Assembly (NCBI RefSeq): GCF_009861525.1 | Contig: NZ_WVHL01000003.1 | Location: 1 to 64,000, forward strand | DNA length: 64,000 bases | Source: Pseudomonas sp. LD120 | GTDB lineage: Bacteria; Pseudomonadota; Gammaproteobacteria; Pseudomonadales; Pseudomonadaceae | Direction of reading: 5' to 3' | Shown here: positions 7,152-16,782 of the stretch, in pieces | Numbering within the stretch: position 1 is the first letter of the stretch | How the letters are laid out: the number at the start of each line of letters is the position of its first letter | Translations under genes and position numbers: made by a program | Notes under the pieces: generated by a model | Seen by the model: only the letters and a program-made list of their open reading frames with translations | Database searches by the model: none | Told to the model about the DNA's origin: nothing

Positions 7152-9232
7152 GCTTTGTCCCCCCTGGCGAAGGGGCACTCTTCGATCAACGCAGAACCTT
7201 GGTTGATCGCAGCTTCAATGGCTTGGACCTGATCACCGCCAGGGGCAACGATGCTGACGTTGCCTTTGAGCCGGATGTTGGGCGCCTCAAGGGTTATCCC
7301 GCTGGCATCGAGTAGGATCTTGCCTGCCGGCCCACGAATCAGAATGCGCTCGGTGCCTTGCAGTTGATGCTCCTGGGTCAAGGTTCGCAACGCGGTCTTG
7401 GCTTCGATGGACTGCACGCCCTCGATCACGATTTTTTCGTTTTCACCGACCGTCACCCAATGGCTGGCGGTGATGTCTTCCTTGAGCGTGTTTCCGATCT
7501 TGCGGACTTCGTTGCGATCAATGGTGACGAACACATCCTGACGGATGTGCTCCTTGCGATTGCGGCTGACCGTATGGGTTTCGTCTTGACCAATGGAGGT
7601 GATGCGATCACGCACCACACCAATGGTCTGGTCATTGCCAATAGAGACTGTCTCGTCGTTATTGACATGGATGTTCTGGTCTTTTTGTGCGTGAACGTAG
7701 ATCTCCTCCTGTCCTTTGCGGTCTTCGATGCGCAACTCGTTATAGCCGCCTCCACCCGGACTGCTGTTGCTCTTGAACACGCTGCGGGTCTTGTTCGCCG
7801 GCAGCGGGTAGGGCACCGGTGTGTGCTGGTTCGGCACGCAGCCGGTGACCAGGGGCTGCTCAGGGTCGCCGCCGATAAAGCTCACCAGCACTTCCATGCC
7901 GATGCGCGGGATGATCACGTGGCCAAAACCTTCACCGGCCCAGCTGGTGGCCACCCGCACCCAGCAGCTGGAGAACTCGTTGCGCTCACCCTCGCGGTCC
8001 CAATGAAACTGAATCTTTATCCTTGAGTGTTCGTCACACCAGATTTCCTCCCCCGCAGGACCGGTCACCAGCGCGGTCTGGCTGCTCAGGCGGGGCTTGG
8101 GGGCCGGCTCTTGCGGCCGAAAGAAGGTGTCCCAGGGGATGGCGCTGAAGCGGTTGCGGTAACCCTGGGTAAAGCCGTCGTGGCGGTCGTCGCTGGTGAC
8201 CGACTCTTCCAGCACCTGCGGTTGTCGACCTTCGTGCTCGACGCTGACCAGCAACCACATCTGGTTGTATTCGCCGCGCGGGTGCTCGCTGAGGGTGACC
8301 AGATGGCCACAGCGAAAGGTCGACAGATCACTCTGCCCCTTGGCCAATTGGTAGTCGGCGCGGTGGCCTTCGAGGGCGATCTGGCTCAACTGCTTGCCCA
8401 CCGCGCCGGTGCTGTAGCGGCCGGGGTAGCGATAGTCTTCCAGCACCGGGGTGGCCTCGCTGCGCACAGCACTGTGCAAGGTGCTGGGCACCGGATCGAG
8501 TTTAGCGCCGCTGGAGGCGCTGCGCGGGTCGGGCTTTTTCAGGTTGTAGTCGCGGCGCACCACCTGGCTGGTGCGGGTGCTGAAACGCACCGCGAAATGG
8601 CTGACCACCGGGTCTTCGGCGGCCAGGCCGCTGCCTTGCTGATAGCGCGCGGTGGCGAGGATCGGGTAGTCGGTCTGGTTGTCGGAAAACACCAGCAGGT
8701 GCTGGTCGAGGCTGTGTTCGTGGTGCCAGTGAATGCCGTCTTCAAAGCACAGGCGTTGTAGAAACTGGAAGTCCGTCTCCCCGTATTGCACGCAATACAC
8801 CCTGGGCACTGAAGGCTTGGGAGCAATGTTGAAGCGGTATTGGTCGGCGAGGATGCCGTGTTCCTTGAGCACCTTGGCGATGATCTGCGGCACTGTCAGG
8901 TTCTGGTAGACCCGCTGGTTGTGGCGGTGCTGCAACTGGTACAGGTGAGGGCGCAGGATCAGGTGATAGCGGGTCATGCGCTTGCCGCTGTCGCCGACTT
9001 CGATATCGTCGATCAGCCCATGAATGCCTTCACCCTTGAGGCCGAACTGTAGGAACGCCGGCCGGTTGAGCAGGCTTTCCAGATCGACATTGGGGTTGTC
9101 CGAAACCAGCTCGACATGAATTGCATACAGCTCGCTGATGGCTTCGTGACCCTTGAAGGCCAGCACCTTGAAGTCGTGGCGAACGGCAAGGATGGACAGC
9201 ACGAAATGCGCAGTGTCGGCCGGCGCGAACAT
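7148..9232 (-). CDS. vgrG: VgrG spike protein of the type VI secretion system
   Basis: A 694-residue TssI/VgrG. The N-terminal ~380 residues are the gp27-like hub, starting with a β-rich FVLSILAVRHDFKVLAFKGHE. A gp5-like OB-fold follows (KIQFHWDREGERNEFSSCWVRV and GFGHVIIPRIGMEVLVSFIGGDPEQP, about 420-480). The region from about 510 to 640 is a repeat-rich β-helix (VSIGNDQT, TSIGQDETHTV). The short C-terminal tail has no extra catalytic domain, so it is a carrier rather than an evolved effector. It is the first gene of the operon with a 271-base upstream gap to the divergent cytochrome b561 gene. No structural tss genes are in the window, so this is an orphan vgrG island. Confidence 0.93.
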   Translation of the reverse strand: MFAPADTAHFVLSILAVRHDFKVLAFKGHEAISELYAIHVELVSDNPNVDLESLLNRPAFLQFGLKGEGIHGLIDDIEVGDSGKRMTRYHLILRPHLYQLQHRHNQRVYQNLTVPQIIAKVLKEHGILADQYRFNIAPKPSVPRVYCVQYGETDFQFLQRLCFEDGIHWHHEHSLDQHLLVFSDNQTDYPILATARYQQGSGLAAEDPVVSHFAVRFSTRTSQVVRRDYNLKKPDPRSASSGAKLDPVPSTLHSAVRSEATPVLEDYRYPGRYSTGAVGKQLSQIALEGHRADYQLAKGQSDLSTFRCGHLVTLSEHPRGEYNQMWLLVSVEHEGRQPQVLEESVTSDDRHDGFTQGYRNRFSAIPWDTFFRPQEPAPKPRLSSQTALVTGPAGEEIWCDEHSRIKIQFHWDREGERNEFSSCWVRVATSWAGEGFGHVIIPRIGMEVLVSFIGGDPEQPLVTGCVPNQHTPVPYPLPANKTRSVFKSNSSPGGGGYNELRIEDRKGQEEIYVHAQKDQNIHVNNDETVSIGNDQTIGVVRDRITSIGQDETHTVSRNRKEHIRQDVFVTIDRNEVRKIGNTLKEDITASHWVTVGENEKIVIEGVQSIEAKTALRTLTQEHQLQGTERILIRGPAGKILLDASGITLEAPNIRLKGNVSIVAPGGDQVQAIEAAINQGSALIEECPFARGDKA

Positions 9233-9503
9233 AGGCTCATCCTTAAGCGTGAGAGAGGCCAGGCCCGCGCCATACCTGGCCCGGGTGCGAAGTGGCGCTC
9301 AACCTAGCAAAGGGCGCGCAAACGCTAATATGGGACGAGTCTGGAAAGTCGCTTGAAGTTTCTGGCTTTAAGTTGGCGTTTTTAATGAGCCCCCGTGTGT
9401 GGAGTAATCACCCAAAGGATGTTGTCGTTACATCATTTAAAGTTTTTCGGCCCAGTACGATCCCCGGGCTGGGTAAAATTGCCGGTTCGTTGATTAAGCC
9501 TGA

Positions 9504-10067
9504 GTGGATGTCATGCAAAGCCGTATTGAAATGAACGACTCCAAGGCGCGTTACGGCGCGCTCAGTCGTGGGTTGCACTGGGCCATGGCGCTGGCCTTTG
9601 CCTGGATCTATTGCACGACCGCTGCCCATTACCTGCTGGAGGATTCGGCATTGGACAAGTTCCTCTGGCCGACCCACAAGCAAGTGGGGCTGCTATTGAT
9701 GGGGCTGTTGCTGGTGCGGCTGCTCTGGAGCCTGCTGAACCGCCATCGTCGGCCGCCGAGCCTGAACCTGGCCGCGCGTCTGGGGCATGGGTTGCTGTAT
9801 GCCGGCATGTTCGCCATCCCGTTTCTCGGCCTGCTGCGCCAGTACGGTTCCGGGCGAGCGTTTTCCGCCTTTGGGCTGCCGGTGATGAGCGGTTTCGAAG
9901 GGCCGAAGATCCAGTGGATGACCGACCTGGGCAACAGCTTCCACAGCCTGCTGGGCTGGACCTTGCTGGTACTGATCGTGGGCCATGTAGCGGCGGTGAT
10001 CCTGCATTGCGTCAAAGGCCAGGGGCATGTCCTGCGGCGCATGGCGGGTAGCACGACCTCGGCTTGA
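9504..10067 (+). CDS. Cytochrome b561 family protein
   Basis: A 187-residue integral membrane protein with four hydrophobic segments (about residues 28-48, 61-79, 95-113 and 148-168). Histidines placed for heme b binding are H25 (GLHW), H58 (PTHK), H92 (GHGL), H146 (SFHS) and H160 (GHV). The family carries electrons from the quinone pool to unknown acceptors. Earlier or later ATG codons (9504, 9513, 9531) are possible; I keep the first, but the core fold begins at the ALSRGLHW segment. It is monocistronic, divergent from vgrG and closed by a terminator. Confidence 0.85.
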   Translation: MDVMQSRIEMNDSKARYGALSRGLHWAMALAFAWIYCTTAAHYLLEDSALDKFLWPTHKQVGLLLMGLLLVRLLWSLLNRHRRPPSLNLAARLGHGLLYAGMFAIPFLGLLRQYGSGRAFSAFGLPVMSGFEGPKIQWMTDLGNSFHSLLGWTLLVLIVGHVAAVILHCVKGQGHVLRRMAGSTTSA

Positions 10068-10085
10068 TTGATCGTCCGAGCAGAG

Positions 10086-10120
10086 AAAACCCCGTCTTCG
10101 AGAGAAACGCGGGTTTTTAT
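10086..10120 (+). terminator. Rho-independent terminator after cytochrome b561
   Basis: An imperfect hairpin (AACCCCGT pairing with ACGCGGGTT around the loop CTTCGAGAGAA) followed by a T-rich run, about 20 bases after the stop. The loop matches that of the terminator after cyoE. Confidence 0.75.
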
Positions 10121-11105
10121 TCAGAGTCCGTCAATTGGCCTTAGGGATTCTCCGATCAAGTCAGCACAGGCCATCTGACCTGTGCTGAAATAGCCCTCCG
10201 TCCAACTGCCCTCTACAAGCCCGCCATCCCATGAGCCAGATGAGCTTTTCCGATTTCGAGTACGCCGGTAAGCGCAAGCAAACCCGTCGCGAGCGTTTCC
10301 TGGCCGAGATGGAACAGGTGGTGCCGTGAAGCGGGTTGGTGGCGTTGATCGAGCCGCATTACCCTAAGGCTGGCGGTGGCCGCAAGCCGTATCCACTGGA
10401 AACCATGCTGCGTATTCACCTGCTGCAGAACGGGTTCTCGTTGAGCGATCCAGCCATGGAAGAGGCGCTGTACGAGATCACTTCGATGCGCCAGTTTGCT
10501 CGTCTGACGCTCAGCGCTCCGATCCCCGAAGACACGACGATCATGAACTTCCGGCACCTGCTGGAGAAGCATCAGTTGGCGGCGGGCATTTTGGAAACCA
10601 TAAACAATTATCTGCGAGACAAGGGCCTGTCGTTGCGCCAGGGTACCATTGTCGACGCTACTATCATCCACGCACCCAGTTCGACCAAGAACAAGGAAGG
10701 CAAACGCGATCCTGAAATGCACCAGACGAAGAAAGGCAACCAGTACTTCTTCGGCATGAAAGCGCATATCGGAGCCGACGCAGAATCGGGCCTGGTACAT
10801 CATGTCCATGGCACAGCCGCCAACGTGGCTGACGTGACGGAAGTTGCCCATCTGTTGCACGGTGGCGAGAACGTTGTCTGTGCTGACGCCGGTTACACCG
10901 GCGTAGAGAAACGGCCTGAGCACGACGGTCGGCAAGTGATCTGGCAGATCGCTGCGCGACGCAGCACCTACAAGCATTTGAGCAAACGCAGTGCGCTGTA
11001 CAAGGCCAGGCGCAAGATCGAGAAGGCCAAAGCCCAGGTACGTGCGAAGGTCGAACATCCGTATGCGATCCATAAACCCCACCTGCCCAACAGTGGGTCA
11101 ACGGT

Positions 11106-12638
11106 TTACTGTGGCATTTCGGGCGAGCAGTTCCACGGCAGTAGCGCCTCGTAGTCCTTTACTGACGAGGCATGCGGCAGCCGCTCTAGTACGTGGCGTA
11201 GCCACGTATAAGGCTCTTGGCCGTTGACCTTGGCGGTCTCGACCAGGCTGTAGATCTTCGCGCTAGCACTGGCGCCATTGACGGTATCGCTGAACAACCA
11301 GGCCTTGCGCCCGATGACAAACGGCTTGATCGCTCTTTCGGCCGTGTTGTTGTCGATGGGCAAATAACCCGCTTCGACATAACGCTCCAGTCGGCTCCAG
11401 TTATTCGCCAGATAATGCACCGCCTTGCCTAATGCACTTTGCGGCGTCACCTGGGATTGGGTTTTATCCAACCAGACTTTCAGCTGCCCCAAGATCGGCA
11501 GGCTCTTTTCCTGGCGAACGATAAACCGCTGTTCATCATCGGCTTCCTTAAGTTCACGCTCGATCCCGTACAGCTTGTTGATCATCGTCAGTGCGATATC
11601 GGCCCGTCCGGTTTTACCCTTGGGCTGCACTTTTTGCGCGTCCACGAACTTGCGTCGTGCATGGGCCATGCACGCCAAGCGCTCCACACCCGATTGCAAC
11701 GCCAACGCGTTATAGCCGGCGTAGTCGTCGGTCATGACATAACCGCGATAACTTTCCAGCAGCCGTAACGGCACCTCCTGCGCACGACTGGACGTGTAGT
11801 CAAACAACACGACTTTACGATCTGGCGGGCCGCTGGCTTGCACCCACATCCAGGATTGGCTGGTCGGATCTCGATCCGGCTCTTTCAACACCTGGACACG
11901 GGTTTCATCGCAGTGGATGACCGGACTTTCCAGCAGGCGGTCACGCATCAAATTCAGCAGTGGCTGGAAGTGTTCGCTGCACTGGATAATCCAGCGAGCC
12001 AGCGTTTGCCGAGGGATCTCGATGCCGTGTCGGCTCAGCACACTTTCAAAGCGGTGCAGCGGCAGACCATCGACGTATTTAGTCGTTAGCAGCATGGCCA
12101 GTACGCTTGGACTGGCCATGCTCTTTTCGATCAATTGCGCGGGTTTGTCGGCAGTGACCGGTGCTGTTTCGCAGCCCCGGCAGCCGTAGACCTTGCGGAT
12201 ATGTTTGATGACGCGGATCTGCATCGGCACGATGTCCAGTTGCTCGCTGGTTTCTTTGCCGATGGCGTGTTTGCGGCAACCGCAGCCGCAAGTCAGTTCG
12301 TGTTCGGGTAGTTCGTGGATGACCTCGATCCGAGGCAGATCGGCTGATAGTGGTTTACGTTTACCTCGGCGTTTAGTCGGGGCAACGACTTCTTCGTCAG
12401 AGGTGTCGGAGACCGGAACCGCAAAGCTTTCGGGTTCATTAAAGAGCACGAGCTGCGGCGTCTGCGGATCGACGGTTTGCTCTGACTTACGCCCGAAAAA
12501 ACGTTCACGCCATAGTTTGATCTGCTCTTTCAGGTCAACAATCTGGTCTTTGTCCACCTGACGCTCACTGAGCATCTGCACAAGCATTTGCTTGAGCAGA
12601 ACCGGATCATCAGGGAGGTCGTCGGGCATGGAAATCAT
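11106..12638 (-). CDS. tnpC: IS66 transposase TnpC, copy 1
   Basis: A 510-residue IS66 transposase. It has an N-terminal leucine-zipper helix (about 20-45), a zinc-finger segment (CGCGC about 118-124 and CRGC about 152-155) and the DDE catalytic domain with [15 protein letters not shown] and the C-terminal [19 protein letters not shown] motif that holds the acidic residue. The ATG at 12638 is chosen over an earlier frame opening because it has [12 protein letters not shown], the family start. It follows tnpB by 18 bases. The frame is intact and may be active. Confidence 0.93.
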   Translation of the reverse strand: MISMPDDLPDDPVLLKQMLVQMLSERQVDKDQIVDLKEQIKLWRERFFGRKSEQTVDPQTPQLVLFNEPESFAVPVSDTSDEEVVAPTKRRGKRKPLSADLPRIEVIHELPEHELTCGCGCRKHAIGKETSEQLDIVPMQIRVIKHIRKVYGCRGCETAPVTADKPAQLIEKSMASPSVLAMLLTTKYVDGLPLHRFESVLSRHGIEIPRQTLARWIIQCSEHFQPLLNLMRDRLLESPVIHCDETRVQVLKEPDRDPTSQSWMWVQASGPPDRKVVLFDYTSSRAQEVPLRLLESYRGYVMTDDYAGYNALALQSGVERLACMAHARRKFVDAQKVQPKGKTGRADIALTMINKLYGIERELKEADDEQRFIVRQEKSLPILGQLKVWLDKTQSQVTPQSALGKAVHYLANNWSRLERYVEAGYLPIDNNTAERAIKPFVIGRKAWLFSDTVNGASASAKIYSLVETAKVNGQEPYTWLRHVLERLPHASSVKDYEALLPWNCSPEMPQ

Positions 12639-12656
12639 GGCCCGGATTATATCCAA

Positions 12657-13016
12657 CTATGCGACAAATCGCGGCGTCAAAACCTGATGCGGACGGTTGC
12701 GCCACAGGTCAAAACCGTCGAGCAACCAGTTCAGTTCCTGAGCCGTCAGCACAATGGCTTCATCGGTGACGTCAGGGGAGGTTTTGAAACGTTCGGATTC
12801 AAGGCGTTTGAGCCAAAGACAGAAGCCGTTGCGCTCCCAATACAACACTTTGATGCGGTTACGGGCTTTGTTGAGGAAGACAAAAAGTACCGGATCGAAC
12901 ACGGCGACTTTGATGTCCAGCTCTACCAGCGCGGTCAGACCGTCTATGGATTTTCGAAAGTCTACGGGCTTGGGGTAGAGGTAGACTTTTTCCACTTTTG
13001 CATCGGGTCGCATCAT
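12657..13016 (-). CDS. tnpB: IS66 accessory protein TnpB, copy 1
   Basis: A 119-residue TnpB (IS66 Orf2) with the hallmark [18 protein letters not shown] and [29 protein letters not shown]. It is needed for transposition together with TnpC, but its biochemical role is not settled. The start is one of two adjacent ATG codons at 13016/13013. A longer frame reads into the element end and is unlikely to be used. Confidence 0.9.
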   Translation of the reverse strand: MMRPDAKVEKVYLYPKPVDFRKSIDGLTALVELDIKVAVFDPVLFVFLNKARNRIKVLYWERNGFCLWLKRLESERFKTSPDVTDEAIVLTAQELNWLLDGFDLWRNRPHQVLTPRFVA

Positions 13017-13403
13017 GAGGTACTGGCTCCTGAAAGAGTTGAGGAGCACAGCTTCGAGCATCAGATTTCGACTTGGAATGTGGGCTTTATGGGGCGCATA
13101 CGAACATCCGTTTCGGGTGATCAAGCGTCAGTTCGGTTATGTGAAGACCCGCTTCCGTGGCCTGGCCAAGAATACGGCGCAATTGACCACACTGTTCGCG
13201 CTGTCGAATCTGTGGATGGTGCGCCGGCAATTATTGCCTGCTGCGGGAGAGGTGCGCCCGTGAGGGCAGAAAACCAAGGCTATGCCTTGGTTTTCCAATA
13301 ATCAGCGGCTGAAAATCGGGGTTTTCGGCATCTCCAAGCCGTCCATTTGCGGCTGGTGGGTAACTTGTTCGGAGAATCCTTAGGAAAAGCACCCCGCGTC
13401 TTA

Positions 13404-14285
13404 TTATTTTTCCTGACTGCTGTTCATGTATTTCTTGAACAGTGACCTAGTGCCATAGGCAGGCAAAATGTTGAAAAAAGCAAAGAAGACTTTGATCGCG
13501 ATCTGAAAAAAAATCATGTTCAGGATGTCGCTGTTCTTCATCAGTCCATAAAAAGCGATGTAGCAAAATAGAAAGCTATCGATGATCACCGCGAAGAAGG
13601 TGCTCAAGAAGATTCGAAAAAAAAGGAATCTGGAATTCGTCAGCTCTTTTATCTTGCACAGTAAATATGAGTTTATGTTTTCAGAAATAAGAAAAGAGAC
13701 AGAGGATGCTACCAGCACGGAAGAGACTTGAGTGATGACCTCGTTATAAGGGGTGTCGAGTTTCCAGCCTGGCACTCCAGGGAGGAAGGTAGAACCATAG
13801 AGCAAGATGAACACCATGGACGTGCTTGTGAAAGCAAGAAAGATAGCTCTCCTTGCCAGTCGGAGTCCAAAGTTTTCATTCAGTAAGTCAACGATCAAAA
13901 AAGTCAGAGAGTAAAGGAATGTACCAGGAGTGATAATGATGCCCAGCGATTCCAGATAAATAGGTTTTGTCGCAGCAATACTGGTGAAAATATAAAATGT
14001 GACGAGCAGTAAGTTAAGAGTTATGTAAATCATCCATGAGTTTTCATGGCGATCATTAAGGTCGTAGGCAGTGAGGGTGTCTCCTTGGGAATATAGCTTT
14101 TTATATAGGTTTTTAATTTCTACTTTGTTCAGGTTGTCCATTATTTCACTGTTCAGAACCTCTCTTATTTTTATTCTGATGACCTTGCCTGTAGCGATAA
14201 TCATAATCACAGCAAGTTTTTTATTGTTCTCAAAGCCTAAGAGTTTATATTTGCTGTTTTCAATCTCAGCTTCATGGGCCGTCAT
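13404..14285 (-). CDS. YhhQ/VUT-type queuosine-precursor transporter with an extra N-terminal domain
   Basis: A 293-residue membrane protein. From about residue 83 on it shows the VUT (YhhQ) pattern: six hydrophobic segments, with PGTFLYSLTFLIVDLLNENFG and the adjacent LARRAIFLAF motif typical of the family that imports the 7-deazaguanine precursors preQ0 or preQ1. Ordinary YhhQ proteins are about 220 residues. Here an additional soluble N-terminal segment of ~80 residues (KLAVIMIIATGKVIRIKIRE and LYKKLYSQGDTLTAYDLNDR) precedes the first helix. The ATG at 14285 overlaps the regulator's end by 14 bases. Base composition is lower in GC than the surroundings. Substrate is inferred from the family. 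Confidence 0.82.
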   Translation of the reverse strand: MTAHEAEIENSKYKLLGFENNKKLAVIMIIATGKVIRIKIREVLNSEIMDNLNKVEIKNLYKKLYSQGDTLTAYDLNDRHENSWMIYITLNLLLVTFYIFTSIAATKPIYLESLGIIITPGTFLYSLTFLIVDLLNENFGLRLARRAIFLAFTSTSMVFILLYGSTFLPGVPGWKLDTPYNEVITQVSSVLVASSVSFLISENINSYLLCKIKELTNSRFLFFRIFLSTFFAVIIDSFLFCYIAFYGLMKNSDILNMIFFQIAIKVFFAFFNILPAYGTRSLFKKYMNSSQEK

Positions 14286-14874
14286 TGAATCGCTCCTCAA
14301 TGATGTCGCCCACTACATGCAGATGATCTGAGTCGGAACATGCGTTGCTTAAGATAAGAAATTTTCCTGTTTGGTTGTCGTAAACCAGTTTTTCTTTATC
14401 GTCAGTTGATGAGCCTTTTTGTACGATCAATAGATCGCCAGGCTCATTTATACCGCTGATTTCATTTTCCAGTAGTACGGCTATTAAGTTGTAGGAAGTG
14501 CCGAAGTAGTAAGTCAATGGATGAAGTGTGGCTAGTTCTCCAATTCGTTTGTCCATGTTGGCCAGCAGCAGGCTCTCCTTGATGATCGGAACGGCCGCTG
14601 GGTTCATGTTCCCTTGAGGCGAGATGCTGCTTTCGATGATTTCCTTTTCTTCAAAGTCGATAGTTTCTATTTCTTCGTAGGAGACACCGAAGAAGTCAGA
14701 AATTTTTCGAATGGTGGACTGCTGTACGTTGGTAACCTTGCCTTCCAGAATGTTGTATATGGTCGTTCTGGTCAGGCCGCTGGCGTTGCACAATGACAGC
14801 TGTGTCTCACCACGACTTTTTATCAGGTATTTAATGTTGCTCTTTAAATGCTCTGTTCTTTCTCTTTTGTGCAT
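14272..14874 (-). CDS. XRE-family regulator with C-terminal sensor or oligomerisation domain
   Basis: A 200-residue phage-repressor-like protein. A helix-turn-helix of the Cro/C1 type lies at about residues 20-68 (GETQLSLCNASGLTRTTIYN, then LEGKVTNVQQSTIRKISDFFG). The C-terminal half (about 110-195) resembles the S24/LexA-type C-domain in its ISGINEPGDLLIVQKG strand. I see no Ser-Lys dyad placed as in self-cleaving repressors, so it may be non-cleaving. It overlaps the downstream VUT transporter by 14 bases, so they form one transcription unit. A palindrome 50 bases upstream is a likely own operator. Confidence 0.8.
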   Translation of the reverse strand: MHKRERTEHLKSNIKYLIKSRGETQLSLCNASGLTRTTIYNILEGKVTNVQQSTIRKISDFFGVSYEEIETIDFEEKEIIESSISPQGNMNPAAVPIIKESLLLANMDKRIGELATLHPLTYYFGTSYNLIAVLLENEISGINEPGDLLIVQKGSSTDDKEKLVYDNQTGKFLILSNACSDSDHLHVVGDIIEERFNDGP

Positions 14875-15414
14875 CAGATGCTCACCACTTCCGTTTGGTC
14901 GTAGCCCATTGAGTCTTTCATAGAGACTGAGTCCTACTCAGCATTCATCTGTTCGATGTAGAGGCGGGCTCAGCCAGATCAATGTGGCACAAGTGTGTCC
15001 GGGTCTTTCTTTATCAGTACCACCTCGCTGCTACTCCTTTAGCCAGGTTGCATCCATCCAGGGATATTTCGTGGTCGCTATTCTGAGCGAGCAAGCCGTT
15101 GCAGGTGGAGCCAGCCCAGAGGCACCTTAGGTTAGAAGTGTTGCATGCGCCGGCCATGACAATACAGTCCCAGAAGCTTGGCGTCATGGTCCTCGATGGT
15201 AAGCGTGTGCAGCAAGCGCAAAGCTGACGCTGTCCTTTCATGACAAAAAAGCATCATTTAATTTGTAAAATGTTTAATTTTTTGATTAATTCCCTTGTGC
15301 CTTATAGAGTCTGACCCGGGGCTAGGATCAGCCCGATGCACACAAGCGAACGTGAAATTTAGGAAGCGTGCAGTCGTTCGTGGCACGCGACACTCAAGGA
15401 AGGGGCACAGAATA
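14875..15414. other. Divergent intergenic region between XRE and the SHMT-like gene
   Basis: A 540-base gap between divergent genes. It holds the palindrome at 14927-14941 and an AT-rich stretch around 15250-15295 that could contain the promoter of the SHMT-like gene. A GGAAGGGG ribosome site precedes the ATG at 15415. Short frames on the minus strand at 15014-15241 lack any recognisable protein signature. Confidence 0.5.
14927..14941. promoter_or_regulatory. Palindrome upstream of the XRE regulator, candidate operator
   Basis: A perfect inverted repeat CTGAGT-CCT-ACTCAG lies 53 bases upstream of the regulator start. Size and position suit the binding site of a dimeric XRE protein. Regulation is inferred; no second copy was found by eye in the divergent gap. 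Confidence 0.5.
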
Positions 15415-16770
15415 ATGGCAGTTGATACTGAACAACTCAGAAACCAGGCCGACCTGCTGCGGCGTGGCTTGGCCGACCTGCGAAATGAAGACGCCGAGCT
15501 GGCAAGCATCCTCGATGCAGAAGTCGCGCGTCAACATCGCACACTGTCCCTGGCTTCATCTTCCTGCGCGGCCGGCCCTCGCAGTTTGGCAGCATCAGCT
15601 TCGGCGCTGGTCAACGTCACGGTGCAGGGCATTCCTGGCCGGCGTCATTATAGTGGGTGCGAGAACGTCGATCTGGTCGAATCCCTGGCGATCCGGCGGG
15701 CCCGGGAGCTGTTCGCTGCGCAGTACGCTGGCGTGCAATCGCATTCGGCCTCGAACGCCAATTACCAAGTGCTGACGGCGCTGGCGGAACCAGGGGATAC
15801 GATTCTGGGCATGGCCCTCGAACAGGGTGGGCACCTTGCACATGGCCGAGTGGAAGCCTTCACGGAGGCCAACTACAAGGCTGTTCGCTACGGCACCACA
15901 TCCCAGGGGGAGATCGATTACGCAGAAGTGCGCCAACTGGCGATGGCCCATCGTCCGCGGATCATCATTTGCGGGGCGACGGCCCATTCTCGGGTCGTGG
16001 ACTTTCAGCGCTTTCGTGCCATTGCCGATGAGGCCGGGGCCATCGTGCTTGCCGATATTTCCCATATCGCCGGGCTGGTGGCCACCGGGCGCCACCCGAG
16101 CCCGATCGACGCGGCGCACGTGACCATCACCTGCACCCACAGGCAGCTCGCCGGCCCGCGTGGAGGTCTGATTCTTTCCGGCCGTGATGCAGACACCAAA
16201 GTGCCTGGACTGAGGTCGAGTTTTCGCCGGGTTCTCGAACAAGCGGTTTCCCCCGGCATGCAAGGCGCGCCTGCCGTCAACATGATCGCCGCCAAGGCGG
16301 CCGCCCTGGGGCATGCCATGTCTCCCCAGTTCGATGCCTACATGGGGCGGGTTCGCGACGCGGCGGATGAAATGGCCAGCGCGTTCATGGCCCGGGACTA
16401 CGAGGTCGTGGGCGGGGGCACGGAGAACCATTCGATTCTGTTGCGGTTGCGGGGGGGCATCACCGGGGCCATCGCCGAGTCGGCGCTGGAAACCTGCGGC
16501 ATCATCGTCAACAAACTGCGCGCTCGGGGGGAAACCCGCTCGTCGTTTGTCGGCAATGGGCTGTGCATCGGCAGCGGCTCCGTCGCTCAGCGCGGCATCG
16601 ATCCCCAAGGCTGTCGCCAGGTCGTCGATCTGGTGTGCCGGATACTGGACAAAGTGACGCCCCTTGGCGAGCAGAGGTATCAGCTGGATTCCGTGCTGCA
16701 GGAGCAGTTCCGTCTGGAGGTGGAGGCTTTGTGCTTGAGGTATCCCATTGCGGATTACCGGGATAGCTGA
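15415..16770 (+). CDS. Serine hydroxymethyltransferase-like protein lacking key catalytic residues
   Basis: A 451-residue protein plainly related to GlyA. Preserved landmarks are GGHLAHG (139-144, PLP stacking histidine), LADISHIAGLV (D214 and H217) and the loop GPRGGLIL. But the PLP Schiff-base lysine of the THKTLRGPRGG motif is arginine here (H242-R243-Q-L-A-G-P-R-G-G). The catalytic SENY glutamate is missing (ASSSC, 47-51). The arginine of the canonical SGLRIG motif is replaced (NGLCIGSG, C384). It also has extra residues at both ends. A true SHMT activity therefore looks impossible or much altered; it may have a non-PLP or regulatory role. It stands alone, divergent from the XRE/VUT pair, and ends in a terminator. 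Confidence 0.85.
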   Translation: MAVDTEQLRNQADLLRRGLADLRNEDAELASILDAEVARQHRTLSLASSSCAAGPRSLAASASALVNVTVQGIPGRRHYSGCENVDLVESLAIRRARELFAAQYAGVQSHSASNANYQVLTALAEPGDTILGMALEQGGHLAHGRVEAFTEANYKAVRYGTTSQGEIDYAEVRQLAMAHRPRIIICGATAHSRVVDFQRFRAIADEAGAIVLADISHIAGLVATGRHPSPIDAAHVTITCTHRQLAGPRGGLILSGRDADTKVPGLRSSFRRVLEQAVSPGMQGAPAVNMIAAKAAALGHAMSPQFDAYMGRVRDAADEMASAFMARDYEVVGGGTENHSILLRLRGGITGAIAESALETCGIIVNKLRARGETRSSFVGNGLCIGSGSVAQRGIDPQGCRQVVDLVCRILDKVTPLGEQRYQLDSVLQEQFRLEVEALCLRYPIADYRDS

Positions 16771-16782
16771 GGAGCAGGCCAG

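Larger units (their letters stand above)
11061..13101 (-). mobile_element. IS66-family insertion sequence, copy 1
   Basis: A 2,041-base element inserted into the IS5 transposase. The left end reads GTATGCGATCCATAAACCCC and the right end, read inward, GTATGCGCCCCATAAAGCCC. The 8-base target duplication GAACATCC (11053-11060 and 13102-13109) is exact, the size expected for IS66. It carries only tnpB and tnpC; there is no room for a tnpA gene upstream of tnpB. Confidence 0.94.
10231..13263 (+). pseudogene. IS5-family transposase, nonsense mutation and IS66 insertion
   Basis: The reading frame starts at ATG 10231 (MSQMSFSDFEYAGKRKQTR). A TGA at 10327-10329 stands where the family has a tryptophan (VVPWSGL), after which the frame continues unbroken to 11060 (EPHYPKAGGGRKPYPLE, then the DDE-type catalytic domain with IVDATIIHAPSS and ADAGYTG). 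The IS66 copy interrupts it within VEHP. The last 50 codons resume at 13102 ([19 protein letters not shown]) and end at the TGA at 13261-13263. It is therefore doubly inactivated. Confidence 0.92.
10145..13379 (+). mobile_element. IS5-family insertion sequence, split by an IS66 element
   Basis: The ends are an imperfect inverted pair: GGATTCTCCGATCAAGT on the left and, reading inward on the right, GGATTCTCCGAACAAGT. They are flanked by the 4-base target duplication TTAG (10141-10144 and 13380-13383), as usual for IS5. Without the nested IS66 copy the element is about 1.19 kb, the normal length. Its transposase has a stop codon at 10327 and is cut at 11060, so the element cannot move by itself. 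Confidence 0.92.

Noticed and set aside
15014..15241. Short minus-strand frame in the divergent gap
   Set aside because: No ribosome site, no family resemblance and odd composition.
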